From Diphasiastrum complanatum (lineage: Eukaryota; Streptophyta; Lycopodiopsida; Lycopodiales; Lycopodiaceae), in NCBI GenBank assembly GCA_029204225.1, contig CM055096.1, positions 29,688,995 through 29,752,994 on the forward strand: a stretch of DNA of 64,000 nucleotides, in the 5' to 3' direction. Each line of letters opens with the position of its first letter. Position 1 is the stretch's first letter. Below are positions 10,321 to 23,289 of this stretch, piece by piece. Made by a program: the position numbers and the translations under genes. Under the pieces are notes generated by a model. It saw nothing but the letters and a program-made list of their open reading frames with translations. It ran no database searches and was not told where the DNA came from.

Positions 10321-12891
10321 ATGGCAAGACAATCCAAGAAGACAACAGGTGCATCCTCTGCAACATTGCTTTCTACTGCTTCTAAACAACATGATTCAGA
10401 TTTTTCTATGTTTTATTTTGATGAAGACGACGAGATAGGTAATTGGAATGAAATGTTAAAAGAATCTATATCAAGAGTTGGTCAATCACACGAGAAAAGT
10501 TTTGAGAGTCCAATGCAACATGATCCAAGTTTCGAATCTTTTGGAGCTTCTCGAAGCTGCAAAAGAAAGCGTGTGCTTGCATTCGTCACTCTGAAAAAGG
10601 CAAATTCCATTTTATCACCAGAACATATAAAAGAAATTTTGATGCAGCCTTGTTGTAAGAATTTATGTATACGCAAACTCACTTTCAAAGAATGTGAAGA
10701 CTTGAGACTAAGTGTATGAAGAAAGCGAGGACCGGATAGACATAATTACGTTTTACAAATGTTCGGGTATTTTTTGAAGGCACGAGATAATTTGCACATT
10801 ACATGCAATATGTAGGAAGAACCTTGTTTACGACTTAAACCTGTAGTTTCAGGTAAAACCATATGTTCAAAGGCATTTCAAGATCTATTGGGAGCTTCCC
10901 ATGGATTGTTTTGGTAGATAATCTCAGAGGCATGTAACAATATTGTCTATAAATTTCATGGGAATACAGGTACATCAAAACAACGTGCACATTCAAGACA
11001 AGGACTTGCTATTATGCGTGGAATCTTAGAAAAGCATACTCTACCCCAACTGCATCTTCAACATAAATCAAAAGATGGAGTATTTCATTGTGAACATCAT
11101 CTCCCTCTTGGCATGTCTAAAGGTGATGTCTTCAATTCCATCAACAAAGAACTTCAAGAAAGTAGCATGTCCACAATCTCCAGAAATACATTGTATTGGT
11201 TGTGGAGACATGAATTTTGATATGTCAAAACTCCAACAAAACAAAAAATGTCCAAATGCAAGATTTGTGATGAGCTAAAAAATGCGATCAAAGCTTCCAC
11301 TAATATTAAGGTGCGAGATCGTCATATTGCAACAAGAAATCGACACTTATTGCATGTTTTTGACTCGAGAAAGCTATAAACATATTGGAAAGAAGAATCA
11401 AGATCACATCTAGAGCAATTGTTGTGTCTTATTATTGATGGCATAGAACAACATGTCCCATTTCAAAAAGACTCCTCCAAGATTGGAGGGTAACCATTTT
11501 TTGAAAACGCATGTTTGTGGAGTGCTAGTTCACGGATTCAAATTGCTCTGTGATGTGTGGATAGACACCTTGCATCTGCATGACAGCAATCAGGTGGTCA
11601 CATCCATTATGCGAACAATACGAAAGGTGCAACTTGCACGCGACAATCTCCCTCCATCTTACGTATTCAAGTTGACAACTGTTGGAGGAAAAAAAAATAG
11701 GTTCATCTTTGGTCTTTGTTCTATGCTTGTGGCACATAACATATTTCAGACTGTTGAAAGGGGATTTTTGATGGTCGGACACACGCATGAAGACATCAAT
11801 CAAGTTTTTAGTGTAATCTCTAGGGCATTGAAATGTAAATCCGTTCTTACTATGTCTGATATGTTAGGACGAATTGGCCAAAAGATAGGTGGTGGTCATA
11901 CTGAAAGTACTGAAGTAGAGTTGTTAGAATGAATGGTGGATTGGAAAGGATTCATGGAGCCATTTATTGTTCGTGGAAATGATGGTCTAGAAGGACACAC
12001 CAATCCTCACTACTTTCGTTTTCAAATGTTGAATGGCGAACCAACCATGTAGTGGAGGTATTATTGCACTATGGAGATGATACATGGAGTGAACCTTTCA
12101 GATTGTTGCACTCTTTGACTTCAAAAGAGGAAGCGGTCTTTTTTGCCCCCACAAATGAACTGGACAATGATGAGATGAAAGGATTGATATCCTTTCATAA
12201 ATTTGGACAATATATGTGCAAGAAATATCTTGAATACAAAGATCAAAATTTCTCATTTGTGGATGAAATCACAAAAGTTCTTGAGTACCTCACAAAACAA
12301 AAGAATTTGCCACTATCAACATACAACCAAACAACTTTTTGGCCACAATCTTTTACGATTGCTTTTCAAACTTCAGGATGCATGCCTTGTAATGTGAACA
12401 CTGAAGTCGAAATGGATACAATAGAACTCTTACCTCGTCGTTATTGCGGACGGAAAGGAGATGCACCATTATCGGAATTCATACCCAGTAGAGAGGTTGC
12501 AATACAACCTCCAGATGAAGATGGTGCAGTGGGAGTCTCATTTTGGATGGCAAAGGTTGTCGGAGTAGGGACCGGTGCTGATAGTATGGTCACTTCACTC
12601 AAAGCATTATGTTATGAACCTAAATCCACTCGGAGACGTGGAAACAATCCAATTGACAAAGAATTATATGAAGACTGCCTTTCAAAAGACTGGATTCCAA
12701 ACAATGACGATGTAGAAGATGTAGATATTGATGTTGTGATTTATGCATGGAAAACCAAGGCAAAAAAGATGGTAAAGAAACATGGATATGATGTTGAAAG
12801 ATCAATATCTATTCCAGAAATCTCTCGAGCACACATCGAGTATTTGTACAAATTGATTGATGCATGTGCAACTGATGTTGATGAGTACTAG
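10321..12891 (+). pseudogene. Decayed DUF7869-like ORF (GHTHEDI motif), probably mobile-element derived
   Basis: One long reading frame (same frame for 10321-11470 and 12052-12891, another frame between) encodes a protein of about 850 residues. The N-terminus holds a basic SCKRKR patch and a winged-helix-like part. The middle has a CKICDEL pair of cysteines and then LIIDGIEQH. The core reads FIFGLCSMLVAHNIF followed by FLMVGHTHEDINQVFSVI, the hallmark of DUF7869-like proteins. The 279-residue C-terminus (12052-12891) is intact. In-frame stops at 10717, 10813, 10915, 11218 and 11377, a shift near 11.45 kb, and a stop at about 11930 break it. Where I would expect an LDN...ENKN block the sequence reads TTVGGKKNRF. 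I think the family is transposon-linked; that role is inference. Confidence 0.65.
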
Positions 12892-13838
<947 letters not shown>

Positions 13839-15030
13839 CAAAATTCTAAAAAAAGTCCAATTGTTTTGCCAAAGTCCATAATTAATTGATACAATGTTAC
13901 AATGACATATTTTTTGTCAGATTCATCTTCTTTGCACTAGTCCTTAAATATGTTTATGTTAAAAATGACATGCATGAGTAGTCTCATGCGAGTATTGACA
14001 TGGGCACCATGGTCATTCTCAAGTATGCACCTCTCCACGTTTGTCATACGATGACAAGACGTTAGCTGATGGCCTCTTGAGTAAGTGTCTCTCAAAGTAA
14101 GAAATCCTTATGATGAGGCCTATTCGAAAGATGTTGCAGACTAGAAACCACCTCAAACACAACATCAACATTGCAACCTCCACAACAAGAGACACTGAGG
14201 CAGCTCTTTCTACGATCTCTCTTGTCCCGAGAATGTCAAGAAGAGACACACTCACACTGGTATTACTATGATGGGGGGCAGGGAGGGACCCTCACCAGAG
14301 CGACCCTCGTGGGAAGGGGAAGTTATACTCGGGCTAGAAGGGTGTGAAGACTAAATCTCTTCATAGTGAGAGGAGGTTGATCAAGCCTCACATCGAGCCC
14401 TTAGTCATTCCATGAGCCTACTTGCCCATGAGAGAGAGACACCCCATCCATGTAACTAAGCAACTCATCATCATTCATGGAGAAAAGATGAGATGACCTG
14501 TGACTACAACCAGATTCCTGACTAGAAGACTTGTCATGAGACATAATGGATGAAGGAAAGGATAAATGATGCAAGCAACCAAAGAAAGTTTTAGAACTTG
14601 CAACCATATTTATTGCAAGAAATAAGTTTAAATAAATAAATTTCATTCAATAACTAGTTCAAAAAAATGAACTTCATTTAATAATGAGTCCAAATAAAAA
14701 AATTGACTCCATTCCACTCTAGAAATTACAAATATTAGAGTTAAATTTCATTCAATTAGAAACATATGAAAGACAATTATGATTAACAAAATAACCATAC
14801 ATGAATGGTCCAAGAACATATTAAATGGCCCAAGAACATAAATGCTCAAAGCATAGAAATACATATAAACTAAATCAGTAGGCTTGCATATGTACCACGA
14901 ATTTATGCATAAACTAAAAAAGTTGCGATTAGAATTCATACAAATAAACAGCTACTTTGAGTAGTAACAAATTACAATAAAAAATTTAAATTTCATTAGA
15001 GTCAAATTCAACTTATGAGTAAGAAATGGG
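13839..15030. other. Non-coding; nothing recognised
   Basis: Low coding potential on both strands. Short open frames here do not resemble any family I know. Confidence 0.5.
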
Positions 15031-15577
15031 CATAAAAATGTCTCATGCCACGGCTACCATAATGAAAAGGTCCCATATTCTTGGGGGGAGATCATAGATG
15101 GAGCCACATGAGTGCCTCTCATTGTAAGGAGTTCCTACGATGATGAAGGTCCTTCATCACCATCTAAACTAGGATCCTTTATATCAACATCAAGAATGTT
15201 AGATCCATCCACAACATCATTTTTTTAAGACACCTTTGGAATATTCCCCTCATCAAAAATGACATCTCTACCAATAATCACCTTATTAGTTGTAGGAATG
15301 TAAATCTTGTAGGCTTTACTCACCTCACTATATCCAATCTCAAAAGGTGTTCTTCCATCCAATATGGCACTCAGCCAGCTATTGCATAGAAAGTTAGCAC
15401 ACAACAAAGCTTGATCCCAAAATGGTTTTGGAAGATTAGCACCTAACCTCATGGCTTTGGCACTTTCACATAAAGTCCTATTCTTCCTCTAGGCCACTCC
15501 ATTTTTTTGTGGTGTCCTTGGAGTTGTGTACTCCATCTTGATCCCATGCTCATCACAAAAGGCCTTGAATTGGAAGA
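15030..15577 (-). pseudogene. Copia integrase 3' part and linker, minus strand
   Basis: Minus-strand reading gives FCDEHGIKMEYTTPRTPQKN (end of the integrase core, around the expected catalytic Glu region), then AMRLGANLPKPFWDQALLCA, GRTPFEIGYSEVSKAYKIYI, NKVIIGRDVIFDEG and the acidic linker toward the RT. Stops and shifts interrupt it. At about 15577 it meets a plus-strand copia fragment. Confidence 0.8.
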
Positions 15578-15755
15578 TATGTACAATTTGGATACCGAGA
15601 AGGCATTCATCAGTAGAGATGTCATTTTTGTGGAAGACCAGTTCATCGACTACAAGGAAAAAGCTGTTAATAATTCTGACACAAGGATCTAGCAACTAGA
15701 CAATTTCGCTCTAGGGATTCAACTGCTGAACAATGACACTAACCCCGGAGAATTC
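15578..15755 (+). pseudogene. Copia integrase C-terminal fragment, plus strand
   Basis: The plus strand reads YNLDTEKAFISRDVIFVEDQ, the typical SRDV...F block at the end of copia integrase, and then decays past a TAG at about 15691. It is sandwiched between two minus-strand copia pieces. Confidence 0.7.
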
Positions 15756-15759
15756 AACC

Positions 15760-16221
15760 CTCGGCATATTTTTTGACCCAGTGTAAATTTTTTGATTCTT
15801 TGTATAAAATTCGACCCATAGGCTCCATAAGATTTTTAAAAGTGTTGAGATGACTTGAAATACTATCTACATCATACATTCTGGGGGTAAAAAATTTCTT
15901 CCTCAGATGAAGCTTGGAAGTAACGTCTCTGATATCGTAGAGAGTTGCTAGGATGTCCCATGCATCCTTAGCGGTCTGAGCAGCACGTATGTGGCTGATC
16001 TGAGTATCCTTGATATTGAGTGTGATAATGGTGAATGCTTTGCCATCTCTTAGTCTCCACTTGGTGATGATGGCTGCATCACCTTCTGGTTTGAGCTCTG
16101 TGCCATCAACGATGTCTCACAGTTCTTTGTCTAGAAGTATAACCTTCATCTTGAATTTCCAAAGATGGTAATTACTTCCATCGAGTTTGTCAATGAGAGA
16201 TGAACTAGATGATGGATCCAT
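15760..16221 (-). pseudogene. Copia A gag, minus strand
   Basis: Starting at an ATG whose complement is at 16219-16221, the minus strand reads MDPSSSSSLIDKLDGSNYHL, WKFKMKVILLDKEL, a stop, DIVDGTELKPEGDAAI, DAWDILATLYDIRDVTSKLH and RKKFFTPRMYD: a copia gag N-terminal half (DUF4219/UBN2). At least one TAG replaces a Trp codon (KEL*DIV). The LTR directly upstream (16315-17051) supports this start. Confidence 0.85.
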
Positions 16222-16314
16222 TCTAGTCGGACTAGATCGTTAGTAGAAACAATGATTGTCGGAATACTGTCTGGTTTTAAGGTTAATGCTAGGTTGGCGA
16301 CGTCGGTTTGCCAC

Positions 16315-17051
16315 TGTGGAAAAACTCGAAAAACCCGAAGGTGCCCTTAGACTGAGGGTATTTTAAATCCTGAAGGTGCCCTTAGAGCGAAGGCAGGAAA
16401 AAGACGAAAAAGCCGAAGGTAAAGCGAAAAATTGAAGGTAGGGAAAAGGCAAAAAAGTTGAAGGTAGGCCAGAAATGGATTCTAAGGCATTTTGGCCACT
16501 ATGTTGCATTTTTTACAAAGGGGCGAAAAAGGCGAGAAAGACGAAGGTGGCTTAAATTGGTTTCTAAGGCATTCTGGCCACTGTGTTGCATTTTTTGCAA
16601 AGGGACGAAAAAGACAAAAAATGAAAAAAGACGAAGGTGCCTTAAAAATATTTAAGGCACAAGAAAACTCAAAGGGAAAAATGTAAAAGTCCAAAAACAT
16701 ATTGTCGGCCGTCCATTTTCAAGATGCTCATTACTTAACAATTTTTCTTTAAGGCTGAGCATAAAAAATCTAACACAAGTCTTCAATGATCTTCAAATTA
16801 TTGAACTTAACATCTAAACTTGAAATATGAAAGGATTGGTTACCCTTTGCTGGAGATCAGCCAGAAGCCCATTGTAGACATTCTTCAAATAGTTTGGTTG
16901 TCTAAGTTGTGATTCCTGTAGGTATCAAATGAGCAGACGTAGAACCAAACTTGGTTTTACCTGACCCTAGACCAACGATCAATAAACGTGCAGAGAAGAA
17001 TCTTGAAATAGAAAATAGTCATTCACCAAGGAGAGGACTTAATTTCCAACA
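16315..17051 (-). mobile_element. Copia A long terminal repeat
   Basis: Read on the minus strand it starts tgttggaaattaag right after the polypurine tract aagggggag (complement at 17052-17060) and ends ttttccaca; on the plus strand it is bounded by TG...CA, 737 bp. gag follows about 95 bp further on. An internal module made of cctaccttc and aaaatgccttaga repeats is shared with the LTR at 39965-41044. The start resembles the sequence at 35554. Confidence 0.7.
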
Positions 17052-17064
17052 CTCCCCCTTAAGG

Positions 17065-17883
17065 TCATGGTTGGTGCCTTGGTATCTTCGTTAGGTTCAG
17101 CATATCGAAGGACTTCTGATGCTTGATCTTGGGAAGCGCTTTGGTGAAGATGTCTGCGACCATTTCTGTTGTGGAGCAGTATTGAAAGATCACTTGCCCT
17201 GAGAAAACTTTCTCCCGAATGAAATGATATTGGATTTCTATGTGCTTGGATTTGACATGAAATCTGGGAACTAGTGATAGTGAAATATAGCTCAAGTTGT
17301 CACACAGAATGGTGGTAGCATTGAACTGAGTGTGATGTAAGCCGTGAAGTAATAACCTGATCCATACAGCTTCTTTTGAAGCTTGACATGCTACGATGTA
17401 CTCTACATCGGTCGAAGAAAGCACAACTGATTTCTGCTTCCTTGAGTTCCACGAAATCGGTCTCCCTGCCAGATAGAAACAGAACTCAGAGGTAGATTTT
17501 CTGGTAGAGACTATTCCTCCCCATTCTAAGTCGGAGTAGCCTCGTAGGACGAGTGAGTCAATATCATTTCTATCATAACATAAAATCTGATCTAAACTTT
17601 CCTGAATTTATCTCATCACTCTCTTTAATGCTTTCCAATGGAAGATCGTCGGATTGGACATGAATTGACTTAACGTGCTAACAGTGTATGCTAAATATGG
17701 TCTAGTACACAACATTGCATACATCAAAGATCCTATGAGTGAATGATAAGGGTACTTTGCTATGTCGAGTATTTCACTATTAGAATTAGCACAAGTAGGT
17801 TTAGTCATTACTATACTTGGATCCATTGGAGTATCAATTGGTTTGCAATTAGTGTTTGCTGAAAAATCTTTCTTTGTTTGCAC
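17065..17883 (-). pseudogene. Copia RT end and RNase H, minus strand
   Basis: Two minus-strand open pieces (17608-17883 and 17065-17424) joined by a shifted stretch. The first reads CKPIDTPMDPS, YPYHSLIGSLMYAMLCTRP, FMSNPTIFHWKALKRVMR. The second is RNase H: SSTDVEYIVACQASKEAVWI, ILCDNLSYISLSLVPRFHVK, HIEIQYHFIRE and MVADIFTKALPK. The polypurine tract and LTR come directly after, so this is the true 3' end of a copia pol. Confidence 0.85.
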
Positions 17884-20800
17884 AAGAATCGTCTTTGTCA
17901 GCTAGCAGTGATTCTGCCTCACAGAACCTGCTTATCAACGGCTTACCATGTTGTTGTAGGATCTCTCATGAATGATTCTATTACGGATGACATCTACTCG
18001 GTTGTCACAGACACCATTTAGCAATGGTTCTCTGTCTGAATGTTAGCTCGATATTATTTGACAAAGATTCAGTTTGGCAAGGATTCACGTGGTTACAAAT
18101 CTATATGCAATGGCTCAGTCACGGAATCTAGTTTGTAGTATAATGTGTTGTACCCGCTTGTCAGAGGCACAAAGACAACATGATTTCGGTCTTTTATTGG
18201 CAATGGTAGATCATCTTGGATATAGGATCTGTTAGAAAGTTGATTTCCTACTTTCTACAGACTGTTCCAGTTCTTTCCTTGTTATTATTTTCTACAGGTT
18301 ATTGTTAATCTAATCTACATAAAAATCAGGGAACTAAACTAAATCTACTCCTAATGGAATCATAAAATCAACACAACCTCTTTAAAACTGAAATCACAGG
18401 TCCTACAAAGTGCTTCTTACAACTGTCACTCAACAGTTGTAAGTAGAACTCCTCAGGGAGCCAGAAACCGAGAAACATCATAAATAAGTGGAATGGTAGA
18501 TCAATCTCCTAGTCTTGCACATCTACCTGATGCTAACACAAATGGGAATCCTACAAAGTGCTTATTACAACTGTCACTCAACAGTTGTAACAAGAACTCC
18601 TCGTGGAGCCGATAATTAGGAAGCATCTAAACTGAGTAGAATGATGGATCAGCCTCCAAGCCCTGCACATCTACCTGACACATTCATACATCAGTACCCA
18701 AACTATATGCATGAATATGGAGCATGGAAGGAAATGCAAGTAGTAGAATTTTCAATTCAAAGAGCAACAACATTTTAGTACATAAAACATGCTATAAAAC
18801 TCGTGGTGGAGGCCTCTATCTATACCCACGAGTTGGTGAATCCAATTGTAACATAATTTGGATTCTACCTCTTACAGCAGAGTGAACCCCAATCTATAAG
18901 GATTTGAGTTCCACCTCTTACTTGATAATAGGACGTCGTTGGTCCAGCCAAAACATCCTAAAAGGGTCAAGGGACCCCACCTCTAATGGCGGTTCGGCCC
19001 TATGTGAGCAACAGAGAGTTTGCCACTTCCAACCCTGATGGCCTTCTCTATTGCCCCGTGCTCCCCAATCGATGAGAGTTTTTCAGACTCTCAGAGATAC
19101 GGTTGCAAGGACGGGATGCTAGTACTTTTGGCTGCAATGATTCACTAGTTTTCTAGGTTCACGGTTCCGTAAAACTTCTGATTACTAATTCGTGTTAGGA
19201 TCTTGTTAATATCTCTTTCCTCGTTGAATTCGGTTTACAGTTAGTAAAAATATTACATTGGGCTAGAAACCGATTTACTGTCTATGATGTGCTCGTGGGG
19301 TGCAAGTAATACGCACCGCTTTGTTTGCTAAGCGGCGGTATTTTCGCCGACCGTTGGGTCTAGGTATTTTGCTAGACAGTACCGACGGCGGGTGTGACTA
19401 GTGTGACGCTTTAACAAGGTGGTGTTTTTCAACCACGGATGGTGGACGGCCCAATCTAGTGTTTCACAAAGGTCAGGTCCAGCTGACACACTTCATAAAT
19501 GACGAAAATAAAACGCTTCTGAACTTTGACGGTTTATTGCGGTTTAAACTATCAGTTCTATCTTAGACAAGCATAGAGTAAAACGCATTCACATTTTAAA
19601 ACCGTATCCATATAAGTACTTCCAAACCATGCTAATAAAACCTGGTTACAAGCGTTCTTGCTTTCACTAAACGTCGATAACCAAAAATCAATCCTTCCCT
19701 TAATTACCTCCACAACATATGACATTCATTACTATAATTCTCAACTGAACTCTAGTTCATGCTTAAAAACCCGATTCACTACCAAACCTTACAAGTAGTC
19801 ACCAATGTAAATGAGTACAACTGAAAATTACAACCATCAGCAACACTTAAATCTGTAGGATCTCGGAAAAACTTGACGTAATTAGTCCCTCAACAAGCTT
19901 ACTTCCCTAGACCATTCATAACAACCTCCTTCAAAGTGTAAAACCCTATCTTACACATCTCACATCCCATTCCAATTTAAGTTAAGAGCTTACAAACAGA
20001 ACTTCAAGAAATGGAAGTGACTAGAAAGAAAGTTCAAGTAAAAAACTCACCTCAATGTGCAATTAGGTAACCGTTGCGTGGAAATTCTAGTCATGAACCT
20101 TGTAGCAAAAATCAGAGCCAGGCATGTTGACGCAGTTTTCTCCACTTTACGCATGTCCGATCGAGTTGGTGTAAAAAGAGAAAATGAAGAAAATAAAAGT
20201 TTCTGGAATATGAACGGTGCGATTGTCCAACACCCATTGGCAAGTACATCAAGTGGCCTCCTTGAGGGTGTAGGGGTTGGTGCTATTTAAGGCCCCCTTC
20301 CAAAACTAGCCAAGATGCCCTCTTAGTCAAAAGCTAGAGAAAATATCTTTTAGGCCCTCTAGGTCCTAAAGTCTTGTTTACATTTATTATCCAAAAGGTG
20401 GGTGAGGACTTTTGTCAAGCCCCTATTCCACCTAAGGTGCCCTCCATTTCCTTGGTCCTTGGTCCTTTGTTTCTTTTAGCCCTTCATTTCGTTTTTCTCT
20501 TCTTTGTAGCAGGTACGGCCTGACGGCCCTTGGCTTTTGGTTTCTCGAGATTATCGACTGATTTGCGTATTTTGCCCATTTCCCGTAATTTGCCCAATTT
20601 TACCCGTTAGGGTTTCTGCAAGTTTTCAGTATTGCCCATAATTCACAGCTTGGGTTTTGCCCGATAAATATTTTTCTTTGATGGCTCTTTGACTGAAGTT
20701 GACTTTTCTGGCATTCATGACTAGGGCTCTCATGACAACACGGTTTCCCTGAAAAATACACTGAGTGATCATATATTAAAAAAAAAGGACTCAGTACATG

Positions 20801-21352
20801 GTGAGATTTTAGCACGATCATACCGGCTATTTTTTACAATTGGCCATTTTTTTTTTGAAAAGCTGTAAAATATTTACCGGCCATTTCTAAGGCCGCAAAA
20901 TTTGCTCTAGCCTAATTTAGGGCGGGCTGGGACCCAATTCTAGGTGGACCGGCACTTTTGGCTTGGTCTTACAAAACTTGACCACAAAATATTTTTGACG
21001 ATTTTTTCGAAAGTCAGTTTCTTACTTTTAAACTGTGTCTAGCCACTTTAGGGCGGGCTGGGACCCAGTTCTAAGGCAAATTTGTGCCAATTTTTCTCTA
21101 ATAACCAGGTTTTACATGCCGATTTTTTCAATTATTGCAAACTTAAACTTCAATATTAGCCCGATTTTCTGTGCGGAAATATCGGCTAACACTATCCATC
21201 TTCCAAGAATTATCATGGGGCTCACAGAATATTCATATAGCCTAGCACTAATAATTCCCATGCTCTTGGACTTGGCTCTCAACTTTATCTCTACTGGAAA
21301 TCCTTTTTGGATGATGAGTCACTACATCGACACATTAGGGGCATGGCATCAG
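17884..21352. other. 3.4-kb non-coding block between two copia pol pieces
   Basis: This block separates minus-strand RT (ending 21353) from minus-strand RT/RNase H (starting 17883), as if inserted into one pol gene. It contains a 148-bp tandem duplication (18401-18695), a ccgctt/aagcgg hairpin near 19317, and a 131-bp-spaced direct repeat of tttagggcgggctgggac (20916 and 21047). No protein domain or LTR pair is visible. It could be a non-autonomous element. Confidence 0.5.
18401..18695. repeat. 148-bp tandem duplication
   Basis: Copies start at 18401 and 18549 with tcctacaaagtgctt, then a shared tacaactgtcactcaacagt block that is itself palindromic (acaactgt...acagttgt). Both end in gcacatctacctga. 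Confidence 0.85.
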
Positions 21353-22654
21353 CTAACCATCAGACATATGAAACTTTTCTAAAATGCCTTTTAAATATGC
21401 CTGTTGGCTAAGATAGATATTCTTCTGAAGTCTATTTCTGGTAATGTAAATTCCTAGCAAAGAATGGATAGCTCCTAAATCAGTCATGTCAAATTCCTTT
21501 GGCAGATCACTCTTAGTATTGTGCAGAAGAGAAGTGTCATTAGACAAGATAGATGCATCATCTACGTAAAGAGCTATGTGAATTGAATTGGTGCCTATAT
21601 TCTTTGAACAAACATTATAGTCAGCTGAATTGTTTGCAAATCCCAATTGAATGAGATAAGAATTGATTCTATCGAACCACGCTCTTGCGGTCTGTTTCAG
21701 ACCGTAGATTGCTTTGTGCAGCTTGCACACTTTGTGCTCTTGGCCTTTGACTTTGAATCCTTCCGGTTGGAAGGTATATAGCTCTCCCTTGACGTTTCCA
21801 TTGAGAAATGTTGTCTTGACATCCATTTGGTGTATTTCGAGGTCTTCTGTGGCTGCTAACGCAATCAGAGTCCCGATTGATTGCATCTTGATGACAGAAC
21901 TAGAAATTTCTTGATAATCCACTCCTTGGACTTGAGTGAATCCTTTAGCCACCAACCATGCTTTCCATTTAGCAATTGAACCATCAGAGTTGATCTTCTT
22001 CTTGAAGATCCACTTGTTGTCGATAACTCTCTTGTAAGTGAGAAAGTTGACCAGTGTCCAAGTCTGGTTTGTCAAAAGTGAGTTGTACTCGCTTTCCATA
22101 GCTTCTTGCCAGTTCACAGCATCCTTGGAGTTAATTGCTTCGGCTAGGTCCTTTGGTTCTTCTGATGAAGCCCATAATGATTGAGGTGTATACGTCTCAG
22201 GCACTGTCCGAGTCCGTGAGGATTTGTGGACGTTTGGTTGGCCAGGATGCGATGATGCTTCCTCTTGAATTTCTCCTGATTTGCTCAAGTTGGCTTGGTC
22301 TGGTCTAATGATAGTTTGATGACAGGTACTGTCAGCTACTCGGCTTCTGTAGCTATAGTTGCAGGTTCTGTAGAAGAAACATTATCGTTGGAAGACTCCA
22401 TGCTACGTAAAATAGGATGAAATGACATAGCATCGTTTATCGATGGTTGTTTAAATCATAGTATGTATGTTCTTGAAATATTACATCCCTAGAGATAAAT
22501 ACTACATTGGTGGATGGATCATAAACTTAATAGGCTTTATGTTCATCAAGATAGGCAATGAAAATACATGTATTTATTCTATGATCCAGTTTCTTCCTAA
22601 GTTATTTTAGAATGTGAACAAAACATACACAACCAAAGATTTTTAAATGGCTGA
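21353..22654 (-). pseudogene. Copia integrase end plus reverse transcriptase, minus strand
   Basis: From 22654 downward the minus strand reads HLKIFGCVCFVHILK, a stop, LRKKLDHRINTCIFIAYLDE and SRDVIF-like sequence (integrase C-terminus), then a decayed linker, and from 22288 a 311-residue open RT: WQEAMESEYNSLLTNQTWTL, KWIFKKKINSDGSIAKWKAW, VAKGFTQVQGVDYQEI, MDVKTTFLNGNVKGELY, KAIYGLKQTARAWFDRI and the catalytic YVDD (ALYVDDASIL). The RT active-site motif is intact but the element as a whole is broken. The integrase part matches copia B at 42.1 kb. Confidence 0.88.
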
Positions 22655-22659
22655 GCCTT

Positions 22660-23036
22660 CTCGCTGCCCTTCTGAACAAACTTGGGCACGAATTCGTGGA
22701 CATTTTGGCACCAATTTCAACAGTATTAATTTCCACCAAGCTAGAATTTGGAACTGGAAAAGACCTTTCTTGAAATGAAGATGCGGTGACAAATGCAAAA
22801 ATCAGTCCTCCATTATCTGGTTTGACCATGCCATCTGGTATATGATGAATAACTTGAGCATTTTCTTTCTTGGTACTTCTACACATAACCAACTCAATGC
22901 TTTTTTTCTTTGACTTCACAAACCTGCTAGGGAGGTTGTCAAAGCACACTTGACTTTTCTCTTTCTTCGCCAATACATGATAGATGCGTCCATTGAGCTT
23001 GCTGCTAATCCTTCTGCCAAACTCCTTGCAAGCCTA
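22660..23036 (-). CDS. Unidentified open frame of about 120 codons
   Basis: Upstream of the integrase join, the minus strand stays open from about 23036 (after a TAG) and reads CKEFGRRISSKLNGRIYHVL, KKEKSQVCFDNLPSRFVKSK, KKSIELVMCRSTK, VIHHIPDGMVKPDNGGLIF and AFVTASSFQERSFPVPN. It is Lys-rich in its first half. It does not look like copia gag or pol. It may be an exon or a piece of another element captured at the rearrangement point. I do not recognise it, and it may not be expressed. Confidence 0.3.
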
Positions 23037-23289
23037 GGCGATGCATAAAATATTAGAGAAATTGAACGTTTGTTTCCCAGCTTTTCCACTTTGCAAGATA
23101 AATACTTCCAAAACTCCAATAAAGGACTCAGGCACTTTTAACCTCAACAATCCAAGCTCTGTCATATCAGGCCAAGGTGGGGGTAAAAGAAGGAAATTTA
23201 TAGGATACAAAAGAAAAGAAGGGCAAGGAAGTGGTACAAAGAAAGATTTGTCGATCGAGAGGCTGAATTTTTATAGGGATTGATTTGCT

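Noticed and set aside
20057-20290. 77-codon plus-strand frame
   Set aside because: Lies in repeat-like non-coding sequence, with no homology recognised and no splice context.
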